From positions 1-61,037 of the forward strand of contig JAUGWO010000257.1 in assembly GCA_049724395.1 (NCBI GenBank): a DNA stretch of 61,037 nucleotides, written 5' to 3'. Position numbers and translations under genes: made by a program. Shown here one piece after another: positions 22,202 through 32,520 of the stretch. The DNA is from Spongospora subterranea f. sp. subterranea. Its lineage: Eukaryota > Endomyxa: Phytomyxea > Phytomyxea > Plasmodiophorida. Each line of letters opens with the position of its first letter. Position 1 is the first letter of the stretch. Under the pieces are notes generated by a model. That model was given only the letters and a program-made list of their open reading frames with translations. It was not told the origin of the DNA and did not search any database.

Positions 22202-23122
22202 AACATTGAGTGATTTTCAGTTGTCTTTTTTGTTTGATTGAGGCATCGTTGTTAGAGCCCTTTTTGGGGACTCTTATCTTTTCTAAATTTTGTAGCATTT
22301 CTTCTGTGTTTGTTTGTTCATTGTCGTTTTTTCCTAAGTTACTGGAGATGGGGATTTTGTTTTTTGGCACATGATGGTGTTGGTCTAAATGTTGGATTGA
22401 TTCATTCTCTCTAGTTATCCGATGTTGTGGACTTCTGCTGGTGGTGTCGCTTGTGACAATGCTAAGCTTTTCCAGTTTTTGCAGTAATTCGTTGGTCCTG
22501 TTTTTTGTTGGCAGCATTGTGCATTGGTCCAGTTCGTTCTCCCAAGTTAGCAGACAATTGCTCGGCTAAGTTGATGACGTCGTTGGTGTTTCAATTTTGT
22601 TCATCAAATTTTCGTTTTCAGTTGTCTTCAATAGAACCTGTTTCGGTCTATTTACTCTCCGGTATTGTTATTTCCCTATTTAATTTTTAACGTATTTCGC
22701 ACATTGATCTTGCATTGTTGTGATGTTGCTGTATCTGAGAGTGTCTTCATCTATTGGAAATAGGGTCCCATAATGGTTTAGTCTACTATGTCCCATCGGT
22801 GTTGCTGGTTTTCCATGCATTTGGTGTAGCAAATAAATCTTGGTGCTCCATTGAACGTTGCCTCTTAGTTTTGGGAAGGTGGACGCTTTCCATTTCTGTA
22901 TATCAGTCTTCAGTACTTGTGTTGCCTGATACTTATGACGATGTTGATCTTATATATAAACGCAGCTGTTGTTAGTTCAAATAGTCCAGCCCATTGTCGG
23001 TCCTGTTCCATTATGTCTAGATTCATCAAGAGTAAGATTTTGATTGTTTAATGATCCGGCGTAGTTCAGTATCATTGTCGCTATGATTCTTCCCTTGTTT
23101 GGGTCTCTGTCATAATCACATA

Positions 23123-24846
23123 CTCCCTCTGTCCAGAATTAAGTGTCCGGTTCCGGAGTTTCTTCAAACTTAAGAAAAGTTTTTTGATAAAAGTACCGTG
23201 AATACACTAACAGTGTGGAAAACTTGAGGGTGAGGTCGTCTGCAAAAGGTGGGTTTTTGGCGCGCTTTTGGTCATGGAGAAATTTTAGTTCGCGCGCAGT
23301 CATTTATCGAAGGCGATTTCACAGTACCGGTCTGAGATTATTATTGATCCTTTTGCGATGGAGATTGCTGCCCAACTTCGACACCGTCCTAACCTAGCAG
23401 CAGACGTTCGGGTGGGGGTGTATCAATATCTTTTGGCGCGTAGTGATGGAGGAAACCTTCGGAGAGGATCCATCATGGCCGCAGCAACTGAATTCTCCAT
23501 TTCGTCAAAAACGGTTTTCCGAATTTGGGGTCGAGGGAGAGAATCGTTTTTAAATGGTTCACCTGCAGTCGATGTTCGTCTCGTAAGAAAAATAATGTCG
23601 GTCGTAAACGAAAAAGAGGTCAATATCGCGGCAATCAAAGAAGTGCCCCTGCATCGCCGTCGTATGTATATTCAGTCGTTAGCATTTGCAATTGGCGTGT
23701 CAAAGTCGACAGTTCATAACTGGGTCAAAGCAGGCACGATAAAAGCACATTCAAACGCGCTTAAATCATTCTTGACACATCAAAACAAGATTAACCGTCC
23801 GCGATATTGTTTGTCAATGTTTGATAGACACTCAATAGATGAAGGAGCCCCACATTTCACAAACATGATGGATAAATATTGATGAGAAATGGTTCAATTT
23901 AACAAAAGCAACCACAAGATATCTTCTTGCTGCAGATGAGGAGGAGCCCTATCGAACAGGAAAAAGTAAGCGCTATATTACGAAGGTGATGTTTCTTTGC
24001 GCCGTCGCTCGTCCTCGATGGGATTACTCCAGAAACCAATGGTTTGACGGAATCTGCCCGTTTGTCAAACAGGAGCCTGCAAAGCGTTCCAGTAAAAATA
24101 GACCAGCTGGAACTATGGAGACAAAGAACACGAACGTGGATAAACATGAGTATCGAAAAATGATCATTGAGAAAGTATTGCGACAATGCCAAACCCCACA
24201 TCGATGCCAAACCCACATCGAACATGTTCGACGGTGAGTTCTTGGCAGCGGTTCAATAAACGTCATACGATATCCGAATGGTATGCCAGCCACCTAACAG
24301 TCCAGACACTAACATTCTGGATCTGGGATTTTTTCAATGCGATACAGTCCTTGCAATATCAGAATGCTACCCGAGGTATTGACGAGCTCATTCCCGCTGT
24401 CGACGCTGCATTCAAAGAATTGTCAATCCAAACCCTAAGCAAAGTGTTTTTATCGCAACAACAATGCATGATCGAAACCATGAAAGCGAAAGGAGGCAAT
24501 GGATACAAATTGCCTCATATGAGCAAGGATAAACTGGAGCGCGCTGGGGAGCTCACAGTTTATTTAAAACTGTGATCTGACACTATATAAAGAGACAGTT
24601 GAAATCGTTAATGCTGCCGAAAACAAGAACGTTGATTGAAATGCAAAGACTTATACCGATGTTAAATACAACGTACGACGATTCTTGAACCGCTGCAACG
24701 ATTTCGCGTCGAGCCAATCGAAATGAGGTTTTGCATTAAATAGGGTGGCCAATATTGGATCGGGCCCTTTTCGCTCATTCGATTGGTTGAATAAGGACAC
24801 TTAATTATGGACGGCAAAACAGACACTTATTTGTGGACAGAGGGAG
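23123..24846 (+). mobile_element. Mariner-like element 1 (plant/stramenopile type), TA duplication intact
   Basis: 1724 bp, flanked by TA on both sides (23121-23122 and 24847-24848). Left terminal repeat CTCCCTCTGTCCAGAATTAA. The right end (read inward) begins CTCCCTCTGTCCACAAATAA and then repeats the GTCC...AAGTGTC unit a second time 26 bp further in. CTCCCTC termini are typical of plant-type mariner and Stowaway elements. It sits inside LINE ORF1 and so is younger than the LINE. Confidence 0.92.
23358..24575 (+). pseudogene. Mariner 1 transposase, broken
   Basis: DD(39)D-type mariner transposase. From ATG 23358 the first frame covers the DNA-binding half: two helix-turn-helix regions, with SKTVFRIWGRGRE and SKSTVHNWVKAG. 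It then shifts near 23880, where the first catalytic Asp sits in NIDEKWFNLT. VMFLCAVARPRWD and RSSKNRPAGT follow. The second Asp is in DNAKPHID, but about 25-30 residues normally found before it are missing (deletion near 24180). The third Asp is in QPPNSPDTNILDLGFFNA. At least two further frame changes. The non-autonomous copy still has both ends. Confidence 0.9.
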
Positions 24847-26324
24847 TATGTTTCTACGTAATTGCTGTACAGTAATGTCTGGTATTGCTCCTCATGTTCT
24901 GATTCCTTCAAGTGCACAATGACCTACTCCAACTACATACTTTAAATATATAATTACTAGTGTCAATGTCTATGGCACATGTCTTGTGCAATCCATTACT
25001 GTTTCCACCTTTTGTCATTCTCTTATGTGGTTGTTCTCTTGGTTTTTTCTCTTCGATGTGCCCATAAATTTTTGCTGTGTAGTCTGATTGTCTGTATGTT
25101 GCTTATCATGATGTGTGTGTTTAGGTTTATTGTGTTGTTCTTGTATTTTGGTCGGATGTTTATCGGGGTTTTATGATTGCCATTAAGGCGTTTCATTGTT
25201 GCCAAGCTGTAACCATTGAAAATCCTGTTTTTGATCGATGCATTTAAGCATTTATCGGATGAACAGCTATATAGCCAACTCGTATAATGATCCAGAAAAT
25301 CTTTCACATTATAACGTTCGGGAATCCGTGGATGAACATGGAGACTGTGCTGATTCCCTAATGAGTTTACAGATAAAGTGAAATACTTACGTCTTTGTTG
25401 ATAGTCGATTGCCAGATTATAGGGTCAGGTGTTTCTTGGCAGATAAATACACCCCGTTTCCATTCACTACCACCATCGGTGGCAGCCGACTCCAACCATT
25501 CACTAGCCTCGCCCTCGTTCGACATTGAGTATCATTGGAAATAGTGGCATGGGTATTGAATTAAAACCCAGACAAAATTCCTCAGTCCGATCAAAACAAA
25601 ACAGAAGATGCATTAGTCCCTACTCCCTTGAAAAAAGCTGACGACTTAATCCAGTTCGTAACATCCTCCCGCTTTAGATTACTCACGGAATCACAAAACA
25701 CTGTGCGTTGACCAAAAACCGATAATATTTTAACGGCAAACGTACCGATCCCTAGCGAGAACATCGCGTCCTGCAATTCTGAAAGAATCTCCAAAATTCG
25801 TTGCCGTTATGCAAAAAATTTGAACCCTCTAGCAGATTGACCGCCTTTGCAGCATCCATTCTCCCAGATGGACCCTGAGGAACGCCTTTTAGATCGGCCT
25901 GCATCGGGTGCGCGTGATACCCGGTTCCAGTATATGTTAAATGTGTCACCAAATAGATGACATCATCCTGCTCCTTAATCCGTCAGGTGTCGTCGTGTTC
26001 GTCAGGCGGCCTTGTCTGGCCACCAGTCCTTCAATGTTGGATTGATGGCGACTAGCGCTAGCGTCTTTGTCATCATCATTGGGCGGGTCCAGTCTTTCGT
26101 CTTTGGTTTCATTGGACCATCAGTCCTTAACCACATCATCTGTTGGAGAGTCATAGTCGTAGAGAAGCTCGTCATCGTCATTACTTGTGGTGATCATCGT
26201 TGCCATAGCAGCTAAAAGAATTATTTGTAGCAATCTACAAGTCTACGAACCAGCAACAGGTTTCAGGCTGGTAATAGAAATTATCGTTTTTTCTTTCAGG
26301 ACGAGTTCCAAGACCCGCCGCGAG

Positions 26325-26436
26325 TTCAGCGTGACTATGATGGGTTTGATAGCGCAGCTCCATAGTTCTTGGTTCTTGGAATCTCAAATAAATAAATATG
26401 TTCTTTATTTCATCAATGAGTGGCTGAATTGATACA
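26325..26436 (+). repeat. LTR end matching 17695-17815 in inverted orientation
   Basis: Ends GATACA at 26436. The ~110 bp inward from there match 17695 onward on the other strand, apart from an 18-bp length difference. A gag frame on the plus strand begins about 50 bp later, so this is best read as the 3' end of a 5' LTR. The start may be near 26226 (TGTAGC). Confidence 0.55.
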
Positions 26437-26487
26437 CCTCACACTATCACAATGTCGGTCAGACAGCATAACATTCAGCGAAAGTAA

Positions 26488-28577
26488 CTATGAGCTTTGA
26501 CACCAAGGTTGGTCTTGGCCCTTTACTAGATATGGGTTCTACAAACCTGGCACCAAAAATGTCGAACTCAAACACAAAAAAAAACTCATGACGATCGCTG
26601 TAGTTCGCCGAGAACGCGAATCGTATCTGACATTAATCACAGAACGAAGGGAACTACATGGTGACCAAATCCAATCGTTATCACTGGAAAGTAGCTTTGA
26701 CTTGAGCAAACTCAAAGCAAAATCCAAATATGTTCTAAAAAAGCCACTTGACCAGATTACAGATTCAGTCCTGGATGTGTACTTAAAGAAGCTACAAGAA
26801 CAAGCGAATGAGCATTGCCACGACGATGTCGAGCTCAAGAACCCTGTGGAACGAGTTCTAGCTTATTTCGCCAAATTTGACGATTTGATTGCAGATAACG
26901 GCCTAAAGCATGTGTTCAAGGACGACGAAGGAAACAAGCTAAGAATTAAATACCGATGTGCCGGAGTTCGACCAGCAACCCTACACGACATGATTGAGCA
27001 CGCGATCTCATTTGGCGACCATCAAACGACGAAAGGCGGTAAAGACGATATTTTTTTACTTGCTCACATGAAAAGCGAAACAACAGCATGAAGTACACCA
27101 ACTGACGGAACGATAGAAAAGTCGCACGATGAAAATTAGCGAAAAAATTCAATCCTGGAAACCGAACAAATCGATTGCACAATAAAAATGCGGGTCCGTT
27201 GTCGAAAACCGCAATTCAATCGAATCATATGGGAATCTGAGCTGCGCTATTTAAGGGACATGGCAATCGAGACCCTCCACATGGTGTTTGTCTATATTGT
27301 GTCGATAAACATTGGCTACAGTAGAAGTATGTACTAAACGTACACCAGATGAGCGTAAAGCCGCGTTCCGACAAGCTCAACCTCACTAAAGCAGATATGC
27401 AGTCTAAGAAACTTGTCCCAATATCTGATTATTTCGTTAGTGACCGTGTGTTGGTTCAGGATAAGATTCCGAAAAGAGTCAAATGGGCTAGTCATAATAT
27501 CTCACCTGAAGGAGTCACATATCACAACTGTTTTATTGAAGCTCAATCCACTTTAAGCATTCAAAGCCCCAATTCTCATTCAATTCACGAGTACGGGGGC
27601 GAGATCGATCTCCGGGGCGTTGGCGTCATCATGTACCTGCTGCTGCGGGGGTATCGATCGTTCAGGGCCAAGGAACGCGGCTCCCTCGTGGACAAGGCTG
27701 ATGGTCAACATCTACTGTAAGATCTCGATCGATAATCAATCACTGCTGTGGGACTGTAGCGATCAGATATGAAATACCGAACAAGGAAAGTTGTGGATCC
27801 CAACTAATTCAGATTACATTCTTGGTCTCCGAATGAATCATCATTTCATCACAGGTCATACTCCCTGGTCAAACTGATCAGTAGAAGGTGTCGACAGTCT
27901 GCTCCTATATGTTCTACACGCCCTTACTCCCAGTTCCGATCATTGTTTGATGATTGACCCTGTCTCTTACCATAATCAATGACCGCGTTCGCTCCAATAT
28001 CGGCTATGGCCCTATTACCATCATCACTCACATACAACCATCTCTACCTTAATCTCAATTATTTCTTTGAACGATTAGATAAGATTGCTCAAATTCCGTT
28101 AACTCCAGATGCAATAAATGAGCTGACATGCGATCTGGTGGACGCAATGGGATCGTATTCATCAAAATGTCGAATCCGATGTACTCCAAATGCCGACAAT
28201 CTATTCCTATCAATTCCGTAGTGGCGATTACGTCCTAGTTTCATCGAATCTTCATCGAACCAACCAGCATTAATTTCGTGGAGCGTGGAATGGACGTTGA
28301 GAAGTCGTCAATGACAATGTGCACCAAGTACAGGACTCAATTACCAAAGCCATTGAACATGTTCATGCATTACGTCTCAGACTATTCCACGATTCCATCC
28401 GTCAACTTAACTGATGAGCTGTATAACCAAGTAGTTCATGACGAACAAGGACATGTTGTCGAAGATTGCCGAGATATTCGCCCCAACAGCAACACTGGTG
28501 ACATCGAAGTGCAAGTGATGTGGAGTGGATTAGAAGCCCAAGATACAACATGGGATCCATTAGAAAAAAGGGACTGA
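26488..28577 (+). mobile_element. Old gypsy remnant: gag, scraps of pol, chromodomain
   Basis: Gag-like frames lie at about 26488-27091. Poorly preserved stretches follow (27.3-28.2 kb) and a chromodomain-type end at about 28.4-28.57 kb (VMWSGLEAQDTTWDPL). RT, RNase H and most of the integrase are not recognisable. Its chromodomain is close to the minus-strand fragment at 21.1-21.4 kb. Heavily broken and old. Confidence 0.6.
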
Positions 28578-28601
28578 AACTTCATGTTCCCTTTTTTCTA
28601 A
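28560..28601. repeat. Perfect 14-bp hairpin at the end of a chromodomain remnant
   Basis: TTAGAAAAAAGGGA (28560-28573) and its exact complement (28588-28601), with a 14-nt loop. Confidence 0.8.
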
Positions 28602-28641
28602 AAACATTCGCTCTAAATATTCCTTAAACTAGTATCTAACA

Positions 28642-28901
28642 CAGAAACAGTTCGACGAGCTCGACGTACGGGATATGTCCCTTGTTGCCGTTTATCATCC
28701 AAGATACTGGTTGAGGATAACACAATGACGCTCCCTGTTCGCGTTGACCAACTCGGACATAATGGATCAAATATTCGACGAAAGATAACGCCCGCACGAA
28801 CATGGGGCATCATTGTATCATCTTTAACCAGCATTTTGGCGGCAAAACCGACAATGATGGACATATCCCGTCCCGTATTTCCAACTCGTCGAATTGTCTG
28901 A
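28642..28901. repeat. Imperfect inverted repeat, arms about 100 bp
   Basis: Arms 28642-28745 and 28793-28901 are reverse complements at roughly 75% by eye. Each encodes a similar peptide on its own strand (KILVEDNTM versus KMLVKDDTM). This suggests an old inverted duplication of an unidentified coding fragment. Confidence 0.65.
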
Positions 28902-29626
28902 AGCTCCTGAGGATCAAGTTGAACGCTTTGAAATACATGAACAACAATTTCAGGTCTCAACCGAAGCCTATATCAACGCTCGCAAACTCAAACCTATGTT
29001 GAACCTTCTGGTTGATCAGCCTTAAAAGAATGAAATTGGAATTCGTCAAGTTCGTAAGATATTATTCAGTCTCATCCATTGAAGCAGTCGTCAAAACAGA
29101 TACAAGATCTCAACAGAGCTTTGATTTTCAAAAAAAGCCCTCGTTTGCTGGTTCAAAGCAGAAAATTTGACCTTGAAGATGTTATGTTATAATTAGTGGT
29201 TCCTGTAGGATTATCACATATACAGTATTATCCATAGGAACGCAAACGGTGGACGCCATATCGATCAACCATAATCAAGTATTGATCATTACTTGTATTG
29301 AATCTCCACTCTTATTCGAGTTCATCATTATCCAGTTTTATTCTCTTTCCAATCCCTAATAATATATTCTCCAAATATAATCGTTCAGAGTTTGGTTCGA
29401 TCACAGTTCACATCATTGAATTGACAATTACAGTTCGCAAAACACCCAACACCCTTGAAATGTTGGATAATAACGAATTGTAAATGCTGTTGGGGTATTC
29501 CCTGATTTAGATATGTAATTGAACTGGGGTACCGTTTTGAGAATATCGAACAGGTCCTGTCCTATCTCCCCCCTCAATCCTATTCCAGGGGGATCTGTTC
29601 CCAATCAACATATGGAATTGAGGTAG
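28902..29626. other. Intergenic stretch upstream of the chitinase-like gene
   Basis: AT-rich. No gene recognised. The 5' control region of the GH18 gene should lie in its right part, but I see no clear promoter element. Confidence 0.4.
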
Positions 29627-31837
29627 ATGACCGCCCCGCCCTTCACCACAATCTGGTTGTTGATCATCACCGTCGTCCCATCCTGTTCGGGATCGTGTCG
29701 CCAGTGTTCATCATCTGCCGGACCCTCCACCGATTCCATCATATTCGGTCGACTATATCGGCATCAAGTTCTCCAAGTACAACAGTTTGATTGAGAATAT
29801 CAACGGTTCTCTCTATACCCATATCAATTATGGATATATTCGCCCCGATTCCGGAACTTGTCAGATACGCGATCCGGCCACAGAACTGCAGTTCGTGTTC
29901 GGGTCGAATTCATTAGGGAGCGACACGTCCGATCAATACAAAGGGACGTTCAATCAATTGCGACGATTAAAACTGAGATACCCGCACTTGAAGACGATTA
30001 TGATCGTTGGTGGATTCGATAACTCAGTGAATCTGAGCGTGATTGCGGCGGATTCTGGATCACGATCACGATTGGCGATATCGTGTGTGGCGATGATGCA
30101 GCAATATGGATTTGATGGAATCAGTATCGATTGGGGTCAGAAATCGCACAACAAAATACTGGGGGAACTCGATTACTGAAATATGTCTTTAGAATACCCG
30201 AACGGATTAGGGGGGAAAGTGGGTAATACTCAATCGACCGCCGATCCCAATAATTTCGTGCTGTTGCTGAGCGCGTTCCGGTCGGTGATTCCATCATCGA
30301 ACACCCTGTCGATCACGACATTCTTCTGGTCGACGATCCTCAACAGCCGATACAATATGAACGGAATGGCGCAATACGTTGACTGGATCAATATTCGCAG
30401 TCTGTATTTCTGGGGTGAATCAAATAGCGTCATCGGTCATTCGGCTAACCTATATCAACCTGATTCATCGTCGCCGCATAAGAAGAACGTCGCCCAACAG
30501 ATCTCGTCGGTATTAGCGCTGGGTGTCCCAACCTGTAAGATCCTGTTATCGATCCCATCGTACGGGTTTGGGTGGACATTGCCATCGGTTCCACCCGATC
30601 TGTCGTTCCCGTCGCTGTACGGTCTGGGTGTGGCGACGGCGATCGCGACGGGATCGGATTCGGGGCGGTTCATCGATGTCGATATCTATGGGCGATTCAC
30701 AATCCAGAATGGATGGAGCTCATTATGGGATTCAACAGCACAAGCGACGATGATCTATCAATCGTCAACCAGAAAGATCATCTCTTTCGAGTCGGAACAG
30801 TCGGTGATTGGGAAAGCGCAGGTCATCGCGAGTAATGGATTCGCCGGAATTAATATCGAGGATTTCCATGGAGATGAGACGTATCAGCGATTGGGGAATG
30901 CGGTTCTACAGACGATGGTGAGTTTGAGATCGTGTTCGGTTCAGGGACAGACGAACACAACACGATCAGCGAGGGCGACGACCAGTAAGAATGGGGCGAT
31001 CACGATCAGGCAAATAACCAGCAGGGTGACGACCAGATCGATAGTCGCCACCAAGGGATCCACTACGGGGACCTCATCGTCATCGTCACGATCGTCGCCA
31101 TCCTCAACCGCTAATCGGTAATCACAACATCCTCTCGAACACACCTCAGAACCTGTCGGTGTTTTAACTTGTTGTTCTGTGCTGTTTTCAGGAGCGAATA
31201 TTTCCAGCGGGATGTGATTGGTGTTCCATTTCGATCATGGTTTATCTGGCTTCCAATACTACACGACCATTCCATATCCAAATTTATCGACGGGTTTATT
31301 CTCGATCTGTCATCATCAATGCAATTCGATTCCGGTCGAATCACCAATGCGGAATTGACGTCCGACGGGAACAATAATTCCCAGCTCAAGTTCTTTATTC
31401 TGCCCCGATCCCGTTCCGATACTCCTGAAGGCGGTGAGATCGCCAATCAGTTCCTGGTGGAGATGCAGAACCCCAATAGCCGTTTACGTCTGGGATCGCT
31501 ATTGAAATACGCTGGTCAACCGCCGATAACGGTCCTGATCACACCGGTTCAGATGGTCCAGTGCTCTGTTGGCGTATTCGCCCTTGTTGACGAATGCCCC
31601 AAAGAGGCGGCACAACAACTCTCGGTGGCGAACAGGTTCTCGGGGCGTCTCATCATCATCGTCATCATTATCGTCGTCACGTTCGTCATCATCGTGATCG
31701 GTGTCGGTCTCTGCATGTGTCGTCGTCGTCAGTTTAAGCCAGAGAACCCCATTAATCTATCGCCAATCTCCCCCTCTCCTGTACCAGGGCGTATCGGCTC
31801 ATCGTATTATTTTGGCAGTTACAGTAGTGCTCAATGA
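29627..31837 (+). CDS. Membrane-anchored GH18 chitinase-like glycosidase
   Basis: GH18 enzymes hydrolyse chitin-type beta-1,4-GlcNAc bonds. ATG 29627 opens a signal peptide with a hydrophobic IWLLIITVV core. The GH18 domain follows in another frame (from about 29703; THINYGY strand), so the N-terminal join is unresolved and a 1-nt error near 29665-29700 is likely. Intron 30136-30192 (57 nt) splits the active site. Splicing gives FDGISIDWEYP, with the catalytic Glu of the DxxDxDxE motif kept and one Asp replaced by Ser. A Ser/Thr-rich linker follows, then intron 31118-31191 (74 nt) and a ~140-residue juxtamembrane domain with a SEA-like pattern. The protein ends in a single membrane helix (GRLIIIVIIIVVTFVIIVIG), a CMCRRR stop-transfer and a short tail. 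Probably a cell-surface protein acting on its own wall or on chitin outside. Confidence 0.85.
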
Positions 31838-31932
31838 ACATCGCTCGGAATGACGATCAGATCGTGGATATTCACTCCCAATTAGTATATTGACCATGTT
31901 GTGTATATTGCCGTTATCGCGATCTGTTTATC

Positions 31933-31938
31933 AATAAA
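31933..31938 (+). terminator. Polyadenylation signal of the GH18 gene
   Basis: AATAAA about 95 nt beyond the stop codon. Confidence 0.5.
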
Positions 31939-32520
31939 TCATTTATATTAATGATCATGGTCCTGACCATCATATCAACTGCCCATATTCGTTGCGGGTT
32001 CGCCCACACACACACACAAACACACCTAAAAGTCTGATGAAACTGGAGATAGTTTACCAGAATTGCACATTTCGTGTATACGATATGGCTGACGCCATAG
32101 ATGTTATCCATGACATTATATTTTGAAGGTGATCAAGAAGTCCATCGTTACGGAAATGGTCCAGAATGCAATCGCCCGTACACTCAAAATATTCCCCATC
32201 TACGGCGCCCAAATCAACAACCTATAAAACGCAACGAAACAACAACAACAACAACCAGGAATACCCTTGAAGAGGTTGTTGTCTGCTGAGATGATTCTAC
32301 GACGTGATTTGTCCTCTACTAATACATCTGTCCGGATCTGATCGCCAAATTGTAGATATCCTCCAGATATCAATCCTTTTGTTTCCGAATGATCGTTGGC
32401 CAAGATGGTTATGACCGTCACGAGGCCTGATCAAACCGGTGTGATAACCAACTACGATGACGATTGAGCGAATGACGTGATGGTGTGGAAGACGGGTCTC
32501 TAATAATGGCGATGTGTTGT
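31939..32520. other. Intergenic stretch between convergent GH18 and TTLL genes
   Basis: Contains a short CA repeat near 32.01-32.03 kb and AAC repeats near 32.24 kb. No gene recognised. Confidence 0.5.

Larger units (their letters stand above)
22182..25980 (-). mobile_element. LINE ORF1 region, interrupted by a mariner
   Basis: Minus-strand coding remnants can be followed from about 25.98 kb to 22.18 kb, with the mariner (23123-24846) inside. Pieces include a frame at 25591-25952, one near 25.0-25.5 kb, one at about 22.69-23.12 kb and a Lys-rich frame at 22182-22517 that runs into ORF2. Across the mariner insertion the frame continues from LRRNI into CDYDRDPNKG, which shows the two sides were once continuous. 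A GVGHC motif followed some 70 residues later by FELTTAAF and a hydrophobic strand recalls OTU-type cysteine proteases, which occur in some LINEs. This is only a resemblance. Several stops and shifts make it inactive. Confidence 0.6.

Noticed and set aside
25320-25520. Host exon with a GTAAGT donor on the minus strand
   Set aside because: The implied intron would be only 33 nt and the surrounding sequence fits LINE ORF1 debris.
30120-30180. Chitinase-like protein lacking the catalytic Glu
   Set aside because: The raw frame reads DWGQ, but a 57-nt GT-AG intron at 30136-30192 restores DWEYP, so the Glu is present after splicing.
30918-31191. A 274-nt intron from the GTGAGT at 30918
   Set aside because: Phase does not match the acceptor at 31191. 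The donor at 31118 gives a 74-nt intron in phase and keeps the Ser/Thr linker.
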